A stretch of DNA of 64,000 bases from Gonocerus acuteangulatus (taxonomy: Eukaryota; Arthropoda; Insecta; Hemiptera; Coreidae). Position 1 is the stretch's first letter. The number at the start of each line of letters is the position of its first letter. Shown here one piece after another: positions 46,201 through 57,736 of the stretch. The translations under genes and the position numbers were made by a program. Location of the stretch: positions 99,066,574-99,130,573 of the forward strand of contig OX328125.1 in NCBI GenBank assembly GCA_946811695.1. The letters are read 5' to 3'. The notes under the pieces were generated by a model. The model did no database searches. It had not been told where the DNA came from and saw nothing but the letters and a program-made list of their open reading frames with translations.

Positions 46201-46789
46201 GACATTATCTAATGCTTTCATAAAAATAACATCATGAACAAAACTACCACTTATACGAAAGCAAAAGAACATCCGGAATGCGACTGTAAACTTTCTCCTA
46301 CATCTAGAGTTCCAAATCCTACAGCCATTAAGGGAATTGTGATGGTCTTGTCAAAGAAAGGTACGCGTTAGAGGTAAATGTCATTGCTGGGTTAGTCGTT
46401 TTGTAAGGACTGACTCTATCATTAAAGCTGTATGTCTTCGTTTCAGCAATCATTTCCACAATTCCTAGGAGCCACTTATAAACGATATTTCCAATCGCGG
46501 ATTTTAAACCCCCATTAGTTACTTATTAGGGAAAATAGGACATGAAGTGAAATTGACAATCAGTATAAGGAATGCCGCCTATAAAAGCGTCCGAATGCTA
46601 GATATTGAGCGGGTCATATAACCTGTGAAAGCAGTAATCAAGAACTACTTACGGATCAGGCGTATGTGAGCAACATCGGGGAAAAAATTCTGAACAGACC
46701 AGATACCTATATCTTTTATCTAGAAAGTCGAGAACATGTATTTGAATTTTTTTGTTGTTCCTTAAGCCCCATCAAGCATTGCAATATAT

Positions 46790-47456
46790 CTGCACTGCAA
46801 CATTTCGCACGACATGTGCCGGGCACAAATCGCAGAATGGAAACCATTAGCAACAAGTCGCGGCACATGTGCCTGGGACCAAAATGTTCCAGACGACCGC
46901 GCAGCAAAACATATGCCTGTGACTAGTGCCTACTGTAATGGAAACAGCCCGGAAAACGCGCAAAACGCCATTTACACATACAACCCTGTCGTTGCGTTTC
47001 ACGTTTTTAAAATCATTTGAGTCTTGTTTAAAATGGAGCGGTCAAAATGAAAATTGGTAAAATTGATAGAACTATTTGAACAGGAGGCCGTTTTGTGGAA
47101 TGTGACCTTATCAACAAACCAATGGACTAGATGCGCTTAAAAGGATTGCAGAGGTGCTTGATACACCTACAGAAGCCGAGGAAAGAAAATTACACAATCT
47201 TCGCTGGCATACCTTTGCGACATGTCGCAGAGAACTGGTAACAAAACTGTGCAACAAGTCCCGGGCATATGTCGTGCGACATATTCCGGGGATTTGTCAT
47301 AATGGAAACATTAATCTACAAAAAAATTGCATCTCTAAAATACGAGACGAAATGCAATATCATTCTTCGCAATATACACTATCAGTGACATTATCAGATA
47401 TCAGGGGAATGATGAAGGCAGTAATAGAAAAGCGATATCAAACACTAAAAATCTGA
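46790..47456 (+). pseudogene. Degenerate MADF-domain gene, probably from a PIF/Harbinger element
   Basis: From about 47032 one frame reads KLVKLIELFEQEAVLWNVT (after an early in-frame TGA). After a shift, 47148-47240 encodes EVLDTPTEAEERKLHNLRWH and RRELVTKL. The I-L-hydrophobic-E/Y-W-V and E..RKLHNLR signatures are those of MADF (Myb/SANT-like) DNA-binding domains, which Harbinger elements often encode as a second protein. Upstream at 46800-46920 are clustered 'cgacatgtgccgggcac' and 'gcggcacatgtgcctggga' motifs, and a similar block follows at 47260-47300, consistent with sub-terminal repeats. Several stops and shifts make it non-functional. Confidence 0.6.
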
Positions 47457-48034
47457 AGAACAATGCAACTTTCACATAGATAAAACTTTCTTAGTCCAAT
47501 AAGGATACAAGAATCAAAAGAAGCTTCAATATGAGGCAGGAAGTTTATCAAAATGAGTTGGATGCTTCAAAGATATGAAACGGATCCTTGAGGCTTGAGT
47601 AGTATTTGGAGCAAACATGTAAAATCCACCAATTTTTACGCCCCAACTTACTATCCAACTAGCGCTAAGTTCAATAAGTTCGATGATTGTTCCATTTGAG
47701 CAAAAATGATCATTTCTCTCAGAAATTCGAAGTTAGTTTCTACAGGTATCCATTAGACTTGGAGTTACGGCAATTCTCTTTAGGATATCAATAACGCAGA
47801 ACAAAATTATCTTTAATATTAAACATAGTTCAAGGGTTTAGGATGAGCAGTTGAAGGCCTTGAAATTCGCCAAACAGCGAAAAAATCAACATTTTGAAAA
47901 CATTACGTTCTTCGCGGCACGTGTTAACGACTTCATATCGTGCTCAAACATCGGCTATCTAAATATCTTCAAAGGGTGACCATTTTGAGGGGGTGCCGTT
48001 CATGAAATTCCGACATCGATTTTTAGCAACCACC

Positions 48035-48112
<78 letters not shown>

Positions 48113-48593
48113 TTGAGAATGTTAGGTCAAAATAATACGTTGATATTCTTCATTAAGGGTGAAGGGAGAGTCAAGATGCTGTGAGAGCAATTGCTTATGT
48201 TAAAATGGTTGGTCGTATGGTGAAATTATAAGGTTTCAGAAATGATTCTTCCGTAAATAATGTGGGCTGTAAGACTTTTTTAATATAGAAACTGGTTCTC
48301 CCTGGAACTAATACCCAGCTACAGAAAGTTGGTTTAATTGTTTTTATATTTACCAAGTTCGCGGAGAATTCTCTTTAACCCAAACCATTTTAGTTTATAT
48401 CATTCCTCCAGAGATTAAATGTGAGAATAGGCTGAAATATTTTGGCCTCGTTCCACCCCGGATTCCAAGGGCCCGTTCCGAAATTAGACCACCATAACTA
48501 TTCCGCAAGCTAAACTAACTCCACAAGGGGGATATACTAGATGGAAATAGCTCCAAATTCAAAACCCAAGGAAATTTAAAAATTTATTTTTAT
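47457..48593. other. Non-coding with a long (TA)n tract
   Basis: (TA)n at about 48040-48108, nearly uninterrupted. The rest is AT-rich with no supported gene. Confidence 0.7.
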
Positions 48594-48766
48594 TTTTATT
48601 TTATGGCGCAGCTGGTTTTATACCAATCTATACATCCAAGTTGGAGCAGGCAATTCTCCCATGAAGCACATCGCTGAAAAAAGCCAACTTGCCACGAACA
48701 GGACTCGAACCCACATCTCACACTTGCGAATCTAGCGTACTAACCATTGGACCACTAGGAACATAC
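48594..48766 (-). mobile_element. tRNA-derived SINE (family B relative)
   Basis: From about 48766 on the minus strand: head 'gttcctagtggtccaatggttagtacgc' type A box, B box GATGTGGGTTCGAGTCCTG, a ~100-bp body ('cttcatgggagaattgcctg') and an end 'gctgcgccataaaa' followed by an (AAAAT)n-like tail. The 'gcgccataaaa' end is shared with the fragments at 17748 and 30198. Confidence 0.8.
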
Positions 48767-49960
48767 ATGGAAACCCTACAACCGTTCTTATTGAGTTTAT
48801 GAATATACCAAGGGCGTCTTAGTAATTTTAATTGTTCACTAGCTAAAATGGACAGAAAAACAACAAAATATATCTGGAAAATGTGGCCTCTACAATTACA
48901 TACAGGAGGATTTCCTCCTCATGTTGAATTCGCAGTGATATCTTGAACCATTATATGTTTTAATAGAGGTTTTAGGTCAATTAAAAAAAAAACGCGTGTT
49001 GAAACGTATTTCTGTCTCGGATTAGGATTTAGCACGTCAAAATAAACAAAAAATACAGCCTTTGCTTTTGATACAGATCAATTTTTTTGATCTACTGTTT
49101 AATTTATGGACACATTAGATCATAAATTATCAGTAAAATTAACAAAAAATTATACTTAGAAATAATTGATGGTGCCTTATGTTTTCATAACAAAAACATT
49201 TGGCAAGTTAAATTTAATTTTTCTTGGAAACTTCTGCACTCAAAAAGTGATATAAATATTTTTGGGAATTAGTAGATTATCTATAGAAAACAACCAAGGA
49301 TTAATAAAGATTTATTACGAGATTATTAAATTAGACCAATAACTTCGAATAATTTATTGAGCAAGGGAGCGTTTCAGAATGCTATGCAGAAGCTACAAAA
49401 AATTAATTCTAACAATGATATGACGGACATTGAGACAAGTTTATGTAATAGTAATAATAATAATAAGGCAGCTAGAAGTAGATACGCCGTGAAAAAAAAA
49501 AATAGATAATCAGGCAAATGCCTGATTACAATGTTGAAAGAGTGAAATAAGAATATACAGGTACAGTAGTTGAGCAAATGCCCTGAACATATAATGTACA
49601 AAATTTGATAAGCAACATTAATATAACACAAAATATAAATCGGGATAACGGGAAAAGCAGTATCTCTAATAAATAAAGAAGAAAAAAAAATTAATAGAAT
49701 GGATGAATGATATGAGATGAAAATATAAATTATTTTAATAATCTTTAAACTTTTTATGCGTCGCTGGATAAATATGTAAATAAAAATGTATTTAGAGCCA
49801 GAGGCCATGTCAAAAATATCTGGAGGGTGTTAATAGTCGGAAAGTTTAAAACTAACTTTTATGAATCTGGCTTTCCGACCGCTATGTCACAAACCGATGG
49901 TCGCTTGACTTTTCATCGCTTTTTCCACAATTATAATAGTTTTTATGTAACAGTTCCTAC
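48767..49960. other. No feature seen (intronic if the exon call is right)
   Basis: AT-rich sequence. The 144-codon minus-strand frame at 49374-49808 is built from TA-rich words and Ile/Leu/Phe codons and is treated as chance. Confidence 0.5.
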
Positions 49961-50209
49961 CTGTTGCTTGTTGACGCCTGCTTTCTGCTGATCCAGATGA
50001 CACTGCCTCTCTAGACAAGCGAGATAGAGTAGCTGCCACCTCCTCTCTAGCCTTCTTGCGAACTGCACAGCTTTAGACGATAGCCTGGAAGGTGTGCTGA
50101 ACCCTGGCGTGTCTTCCGGAGGTGTATCTTCGGAAGCAGACAGCCTCTCGCAGAGTCTTGTCACCGATCGGACTATTCGACCCTGGCTCCACACATCGCG
50201 GGCTATCAG
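49961..50209 (-). CDS. Internal exon of a Klarsicht/nesprin-like (spectrin-repeat) gene
   Basis: On the minus strand a pyrimidine-rich tract ending tttgtttttcag precedes the exon at 50209, and CAG|GTAGGA ends it at 49961. The exon is 249 bp, 83 codons, phase 0 on both sides, with no stop and much higher GC than its flanks. It encodes LIARDVWSQGRIVRSVTRLC, then an acidic/Pro/Ser linker (SEDTPPEDTPGFSTPSR), then AVQFARRLERRWQLLYLACL and ERQCHLDQQ. The RRLERRW..L.L..LE.QC pattern resembles helices in the insect LINC-complex protein Klarsicht and related nesprins, which tether nuclei and organelles to microtubule motors. The family assignment is from memory of the pattern and is tentative; the exon call itself is stronger. 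No neighbouring exon was found in the window. Confidence 0.7.
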
Positions 50210-51429
50210 CTGAAAAACAAACACACTCCATCAATATGACAGCATATAGGTAGAAAATGCTTAAATGAATGCTGACAATACAAATATGTTTCAATTCACG
50301 TGTTTACCATATCAGACAGTTAATCAAAGTTCGGCGCCAAACTTTGGGCGCCAAATTAGTGTCATAAACTTTCGAAACAACAAAATAAAATAAAAAAAAA
50401 ACGTTATCAAAAGAACGTCTCCTTATCAGTGCACATAATATACATCGAACAAAAAGTCGGACTCGCAGGAACTGCATCATCTTAGCGCGTTTCCGTCCTT
50501 ATCCTTAGAATAGAAACAGTTAATGTTTTGTTTTAATATTTCGAAAAAAAAATGTAAGCACATGTAAAATGAAATCTCAGACACCACCACCGGAAAGTGC
50601 CAGTATTATCAACGGAGATTACACCATTGAAACACCGATTTCTTTAAATAAGATCGCTTTATCAAACCGTATTTGTAGGATATTAACTCCTTTACATTTA
50701 CCGTATCCCAACCGGTTTCCAGGTATCTAAAATATAACCGAAATTCTGAAGAAAAATCTAATATTTTCCAATTTCCTGGACAGCGGTTATACATATGGCC
50801 ACCGAAATGGTTTTAATGGATTCCTCACGTTTAATTACTTCTAAAACGTGTACCTAGAAGCCTAGTAACACAAAACCGTCGGCGTTACGATTTTTCCCAC
50901 GCCACTTTCCCCAATAGAACATGTTACAGAGGACGGATTCTGCTGGTTAACGAACATGATTTTCAAGTATTTATAAACTAAATTTCTTTAAGGACGGTTA
51001 ATATTTAAGCCAGCTAGAGATCGAATAGATATACAAAGTTGTAACACCCTTATTTTCGCGTTTTTTTGGGTTATGAAACGTGAAATGTCCGAGTAGGGAG
51101 TTGCGGATGGCGTCATGAGATCAACCTCATAAGCGGATTTCCTCCCTATGGAGATAGGGAGGAAACGCGCTACAATGTAAACACTACAATGAACGTTAAT
51201 TACTACAATGAACGTTGAATATAAAACTGAAAGCAGACTTGAGCAAATGGAATGGAGTAAGCCCGCTAGGATGACGAAGGTAACAAACGAGCCTATCCCG
51301 TGCCTTGCGTGATGAAGATAGAAAGATCCATTTAGATAAGAACCCACGTGCCGGTGACAGTAGCGCCCTCCCACCGGCAAGGCTTCTGTCAACCTGCACA
51401 TGTACGGTTCGATAAATACACATGGGTCA
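50210..51429. other. No exon seen; dispersed repeat fragment
   Basis: 50870-50960 ('gcgttacgatttttcccacg', 'gaggacggattctgctggtt') is a diverged copy of 16505-16580. 50445-50510 carries 'agtcggactcgcaggaactg', which also appears at about 22468 and 23586 (reversed) and 35005. 51240-51420 is GC-richer, without a recognised product. Confidence 0.45.
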
Positions 51430-54400
51430 TAAGTCTATAGCAGTAGCCTTTGAATGTTATCAGGTAACACTGAATGTTCGCTGAGATCGTTCCGACATTG
51501 ACCTTGTTGGTAAGCGGTGAGGTTGGTGATTACGGTGAAGATTTTTGACACTAGCGTAGAGCGTTTGAGGGGGCTAGTTGTCGTTAAGAGAAGGTACGTT
51601 AAGGCGTTGACATATACATTCAAAGTTTAACTTATGACCATTAAGACGTTGACTTTGAGCATATGCATGCGTTCGACCTTTTTCTAATAGCTTGCGATGC
51701 ACATAAGACGAGGTTGTCACATATACGATGCACGGAACACATATAGAGTTAAGCGTTTGAACAGGCACGTTGAATTTATGAGTATGCACGTTTACGTCGG
51801 TGACCTTGCAGATACTAGAGCTTACAAAGATTGATTCTACAACAACGCTGAGCTTAAGTAAACTTTGACGTTCACCTTGAGCGTACAGATAGGTATGCTT
51901 ACTATTGCTTGAACCGGTAATAGCGAAAAAACATGTCGAATATATATTAACCAAACCTTCGGAATCCCATGACAACTTCTTGATTTCGGGGAAGCTTGTA
52001 AGGAACAGAGAAACGGACCAAATTCTTGGCCAAGGCAGGTATTATAAAAAATACAAAATAATTATATAATATATTATTTTTTAACTCAGAGAACATTCTG
52101 GCTCCAAATAAAATCAATGAACACCTGATGCAATATCTTTATGAACTTCTTTGTCCCATAGTAATGTGGATGAAGCAATGTTTAAAAGATTCATTCTGGA
52201 AACTTCAAAACACCAAAATTCGAAAAGAAATGCTTTAACTTTGTAAAATGATAATAGAAATCATTGTAGACCATCTCTTAAAAAAATCCTTAGATATAAA
52301 AGTAGTTCTGACGTCGATGAAGACATGCATAGGACATGCGTTCCGTGCACGAGGAAGCCATCCCTTAGACAAGACTGTTTAACTTGTTCTAATTCCTGTT
52401 TGACCCCGATAAGCGGGCTTGAAATACATCTTTAAGGCGATTTACATCTTAGCAAGAATGGCTGTGTTGGTGAGCCAATGACCGACTTAAGGAAAATCCG
52501 AAGAAATTAAACGGAATAGTAGCAAAATTAGTGTTTTACAATATAGAAATTTAAACGCTTTACTCCCTTAAGTAGATCAAATCAAAAATAATTACATCGA
52601 AAGAGGAAATTTAAATACATTTTTTCTAGCCCATTGGATGTATACCTATAAGATTACAAAAAGCGTCATATTCAAAGACTAGCAAAAATAGTGGACTAAA
52701 TCTTATCATAAAAATGTATTTGTCTCTGCACATGTATATTTATGTGATGAGCTTGTTGACGCGACAATGTTGGCTATTTTTTTCTTACGAAAAGAACAAT
52801 GGCGTATGCACAACATTGAGATGGGAATAAGAACGACGAATTCGTTAAATCAGTAAAATGAGTATTCTTGGAGTAACACTTTTTTTTAGAGGAAAAATAT
52901 AAGTGTATCTAGCAGCTATAATAAAACATTTCCTATACCCAGTATATTTCTGATGACAAATAATAATCTGAATTCAGGTAAATTCGAAATCTGAAAAAAC
53001 AGTGCTTAAATCATTGGTACATCTGCCTTCTTACAATGAATTCTAGGCGATCACACCAACATAGTGAAGCGACTTTTTGACACTTTAAGGGTCGCCAAGT
53101 TACTTAATAAGATATAATAGAACCAAGAAGGCAATGAGCATTTTTCCTCTGTCGTTTGAATTATAGGTGGGCAAATAAAACAATTCATAATAACAATTGA
53201 ATCAGTGCTGTATACATACTAATAATTATTACAAAAAAATTGAGGCGTATAGATGCAAAAGCGGTTCTATCCGATTTATGGCTCATCATGTTTCATTGAA
53301 ATCTGTACCAATCCTACCTACTTCATATCGAAAAATCACCAATGTTATTATATAGAACAGTATAATACTACGTATTAAATCTTAAAGTTAAGTCAGATTG
53401 GAAAACAAGACAAAAGCTTGGTTTAACGAGAACCTCACAAGATGACAAGAAGCAGTGTTAGCCAGTCTTAGGATTGGACACTGCTTACATAGTCGTAGAT
53501 ATCTAAAGCAAAATACAGACTTACCAATATGTGTTACACAAATACACAAAACATGAAATATTAACAGTAGGAAGCCAGAACGACGACAATAAACTTAAAG
53601 ACACTCAACATATATACTAAAATATAATGAAATATTATAAATTTAGTAATAAAGATGAAATGAAATAAAAATTTATTTCATACAATTAAATTTGAAATCG
53701 ATATTCGTCCTGTAAATCGTATTTACATGCATTAATTTGAATTTAGCTTTATTTGTTTTCATTTTTATTTATTTATTTCGTTAACTGGTACAAGAGACCA
53801 TAGCCAAAGTGGTACTCTAATAAAATAAAGAAATAAAAAAAAAAATAGAATTATACGCATTAAACATATTTGGATTAATAATCTCACTGATAATAGTATT
53901 AATAATTAGCCTTTTCGGTAAAAGCAAATTGCTAAAAAGAAATAAAATAGAAAACAAAAATAAAAAACTGAACAAATTTTAAATTAAGAAAAAAAATAAA
54001 CTAAAATACTAATTAGTACAGAAGATAATCACAAAAATTTGAAAAGAATCAGATGAAGTATTTAAGTAGGAAATCCAACTAGGATATAGGAGGCCATGGA
54101 TTCATTATTCCAAGATGGAACCTGTAAACAGCTGATTGAATAATGTATGAGACAAATTACAGGTCGAAGCTGAAATCCCCAACAAACAGCCGCCATTCAG
54201 AGGTTCCTTATCCAAGAGATGATCAGCTGTTAGAATGGAGTAATTTCATTCATGGATTATCATGGGATGTTATTGGATGCTAATATTGTAGAATGTTAGA
54301 TCTTTCTCCGACAATGACGAATATGAATTATTAGAATGGAAATATTTCAGAAAGGCAAATATTATTAGCATAACATTAGCATTGAAATGCGGGATAATTC

Positions 54401-55375
54401 CTTGATCCGAAAAAAAAACTAAGCGAATTCCTAAGTAATGCGAAGACAAAAAAAAAAAACTCGGATGGAACTGGGCATTTTAGCGCGTTTCCTTTCCTAT
54501 ACCCAATGAGATTTGGAAAGCTGGGAATAGAAAGAGTTACGGCTTCTATAAACAGCGGTGTTGTGTGCGTTGGTGTGTGTGGTGAGTCGATGTGTGTGTA
54601 TAAATTACACTAATACGGCTGTGAGTGTTTATACATTGTTCTTGCAACCCATCTCGCTCTATAACATTCCAGTCTAATAAAAGATAAAACCATCAATATG
54701 TACAAATTAGGAGTGGGGGCCAAATGAGTTATTTAGCTATATCGTAAATTTTAAAAAACATTAACCATTACCTTAAAATATAATTCAGAAAATAGGTTTA
54801 TGTAGTTAACACTTATTTAAACGTTTCCAAATTGAGAAATTTTCTTATTTTCCGCTCCTCCTTTGGGTCGGAATTCTCTAATTTTGGAATAACGATATCA
54901 GTCATGAATAACAGGGATTATAAAAACAAAAAATTAAGCAAAAAATAATATATTTTCCCCTGAGTATAATTTGTTTATTATTATTAGAGGAGGCGCTAAT
55001 AATAATGAAGATTGAATGAAGACCTAAAGAAGTTAGAAGGCAACACTGATAGCTGTATCTAGTAAGGTCACTACGCCCCCCCCTCCTTCTAGTTACCTCA
55101 TCCCGGAGACGTGATCGGATTGTGAATGGCTCTATGAGTAATTAGTTATCTGCCACCGACTAGAGGTACGTCGTTAATTATACTTAATTGATATAGTTCT
55201 GATTTAAACACTACGTGCATTGGTTCTTGATTGTCATCCCGCAGCCTATAAATATCGTAGTCTTAGCGATTAAGGAGGAGAAAAAAAAGTGGGTCAAAGA
55301 TAAGTTTCTGAAGAATACAACCGTAATTTAACGGGCGTAAATATTATATAATGAGATGAAGGTAGCTGTTGAGGT
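51430..55375. other. No gene seen
   Basis: Loosely repetitive 'cgttgac...catgcac' words occur over 51540-51880 but have no clear period. 53750-54010 is A/T-rich low complexity. A 133-codon minus-strand frame at 51574-51975 follows the repetitive words and has no domain. No splice-flanked exon was found. Confidence 0.45.
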
Positions 55376-55915
55376 GACAAGAAGTCAAGGAATAGTTGGG
55401 CTAAGATTAAACGTCAGATTTTCAGAAAGATCTATGTTTCCGGCAGAATCTATTATTTGGTAGCCCTCTTCAACAACAAATGCCTAGAGGCTGGAGAAAG
55501 ACCACGGAAACTTTTAGGTCACCATTGATATGTATTGGGACACTTATCCATGGCAACATAAAAGTTATCGTTATCTTGCTCCCTCGGCAAGACTAAAAGT
55601 GCTGAAAAGGATACCAAAGTACACGCTGAAACGTTCTCAATTTAGATTTCTCTAAAAATATAAAGTTTTCTGCGAAGACAAGGTTAAATGTATCATACAT
55701 TCAACCATGGTCACCTCCTCCCAAGGCATTTTTTTACTGCTGAAGAAGGATGTCATCGTGCAGCCGAAACATCCAATATAGATTTCTTCCTGAAGGTCTG
55801 ACGATTTTTCTCCTAGCCGAATCCCAACCATACCTTGTCTTCGAATCACTGCAACGGTTAACTATCTCCATCTCCACTATAAAGTTTTCTCTTAGCCGAA
55901 CCCCAATTATTAATT
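55376..55915. mobile_element. Foldback-family element(s), compound
   Basis: The left arm at 55376-55505 ('gtcaaggaatagttgggcta', 'attatttggtagccctcttc', 'aacaacaaatgcctagag') is followed by right-arm sequence at about 55590-55665 ('cgctgaaacgttctcaattt') and by a second right arm at about 55720-55845 ('cctcctcccaaggcattttt', 'gcagccgaaacatccaatat', 'tcctagccgaatcccaacca'). It ends with 'ttagccgaaccccaattatt' at 55890-55915. Two elements appear to be overlapped or one arm duplicated. Confidence 0.65.
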
Positions 55916-56158
55916 AAATGTATATATATAATATACATATATAACGGAATTAAATAAATGAAATTCAATACCTACAAAATTGTAAAGAGATAACTTATTC
56001 TCAAACTGAAATGACTTAGAAAACACCAACAAGCACGGAAAACCATCTTCAGGTGTGTCGATAACAACAAATGGAGCCGGCTTTCCATGTATAATGCAAG
56101 GATATATATTTGCCGATCAAACATCTAAATATTATAAAATTTTGACCCCTTTTCCTTT

Positions 56159-56663
56159 CAATATATTATTAAAATAGGCGGAAAATAATTGAATTTTAAT
56201 TATTTATTACTTACCAGTTTTTAATTTTATATTTGACCTTAATGTTTGGTATTTTTATTATTTTATTTTTTCTCTTTTTGCCTTTCTTTTTTTATATTGT
56301 ATAGTATAAATGTTGATAATTTCATTCTTTATTTAAATGTTTTATTTTTTGATATTCTAGATCTTTTATTTTGTTTGCACTCAACATGTTTATAGAGCAA
56401 ATCGCCCAGTTGCGGGCTCTAAAACCAAATAAAATATGCGGAAAGTATGTAGTGGATATATAAAACCAAAACACGCATATCGACGTGGTCCTACCTGTGA
56501 AAGGTCTTCCTTAGCTAAGGCTAAATTTATTTTTTTACATTAAAGTTGCTCCTGAAGATGCGTCAAGGCATACGAAGTATGTAAAGCTATAAATAAAGCA
56601 TATTATGTGAAGCTGACGAGTTTTGTAAATGCATAGCGTTCCGCCTATTTTAATAATATATTG
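56159..56663. mobile_element. 505-bp element with perfect 25-bp TIRs
   Basis: Positions 56159-56183 and 56639-56663 are exact reverse complements (outer CAATATATTATTAAAATAGG). The interior has 'ggctctaaaaccaaataaaa', 'ctcctgaagatgcgtcaagg' and 'catacgaagtatgtaaagct', and no transposase frame. No target duplication is clear, so the outer limit could differ by a few bases. Confidence 0.8.
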
Positions 56664-57109
56664 TGGGCATCAAAAGTTTTCCGTTGGGAAAACAGATTAT
56701 GGAAACACTTCCGAGATTTCCCAAAACTTTTCTATCCTCGTTTAAAACAACAGGTTTTATATTTCTGACGAGATTCTAAACATATTTTTGAATATTTAGT
56801 ACTCAAGGGCACCATCGGTTATACACCTAACGACGCACTGACACAAACATAACACCTCGACTTTAGCAATTTTTTCATAAATGCAGATGGGCTACAACAA
56901 TTTTTCTATTTACCCACCTCACAGGGGAATACGGCTAAACAGTTGGTAGCATTTTGTGGCAGTTGGAAGACTATCAACAGGTTTTATCAGGGATTATGTT
57001 TGGGAAACCACAACAACTTGCAAAACGTCTTGCCAGAATAAGGGTTAAGACGCCAGGTCAAGCTTTGGAAGACGAACAGGTATTCGCTTGCCGGCTTATG
57101 AAGTTAGGT
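56664..57109. other. No feature seen
   Basis: No supported gene or repeat. Confidence 0.45.
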
Positions 57110-57289
57110 CCTTAAGCAGGCTACAAGCGATTAGGCAGGCCTGTCCGATAGACCTGAACAGTCCGCCGGTCTGTCAAATAAGACTGTTCAGGCGGCCGGA
57201 ATATATACACGATCAGGCGACCGGCTTTCAGGCGGACTGTTCAGGTATAACTGACAGACCTGCCGGAATCTTGTGTAGCCTGCTCAAGG
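57110..57289. mobile_element. 180-bp GC-rich palindromic MITE
   Basis: CCTTAAGCAGGCTACAAG at 57110-57127 is inverted at 57272-57289 (CTTGTGTAGCCTGCTCAAGG region). Further inverted blocks lie inside: 'gacctgaacagtccgccggt' against 'caggcggactgttcaggt', and 'ggcaggcctgtc' against 'gacagacctgcc'. 'gactgttcaggcg' occurs twice in direct orientation. The whole folds as a long imperfect hairpin. The open frame across it is incidental. Confidence 0.8.
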
Positions 57290-57483
57290 CAGATGAATCT
57301 CTGAGTCCATTGGCTGCAATAGTTTGAAACGTAGCTCCTTTCAACCGTTATAATGTTTCTATAGATAGAAGAAGGTTGACATTGCATTTGACTTTTACAA
57401 CCACGTGACAAAATGCTTAACGGTAAATAACTGCGAAAGGGATCAACCTTGACATTTCCTCTGCTGCATAATGAGATATAACT

Positions 57484-57736
57484 AATTCAAAACAGGTCAG
57501 GGTACGCATACTCGGGCAGACTGTGTCCACCGCGCTTTATCTTCGGCGGGGAAAAACGATAAGATGCGCGATCAGCAAACCGTATCGGCCTCCAGCTGTC
57601 CGACGGTGGAGATCCGGAAAATTGTGGTCTGCCGAGAATTAGCATGGCGGAGAAAGAAAAAGGCCTTTTGGATCGGGGTACCCTTGAAGATGGAGGTGGG
57701 GAACAGAAAGGATTCGGCAGAGATGATTGTGCAACA
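57484..57736 (+). other. Unrecognised GC-richer open stretch
   Basis: One plus-strand frame runs without a stop for about 84 codons from after a TAA near 57481 to TAG near 57735 (contains VEIRKIVVCRELAWRRKKKA and FWIGVPLKMEVGN). It has raised GC content and no recognised domain. There is no clear acceptor or donor at its edges. It could be a transposon ORF remnant or chance. Confidence 0.22.

Noticed and set aside
49374..49808. 144-codon minus-strand frame with membrane-like runs
   Set aside because: Hydrophobicity comes from TA-rich low-complexity codons. No start context, no family.
51574..51975. 133-codon minus-strand frame
   Set aside because: Follows loosely repetitive words in the DNA and has no recognised domain or splice sites.
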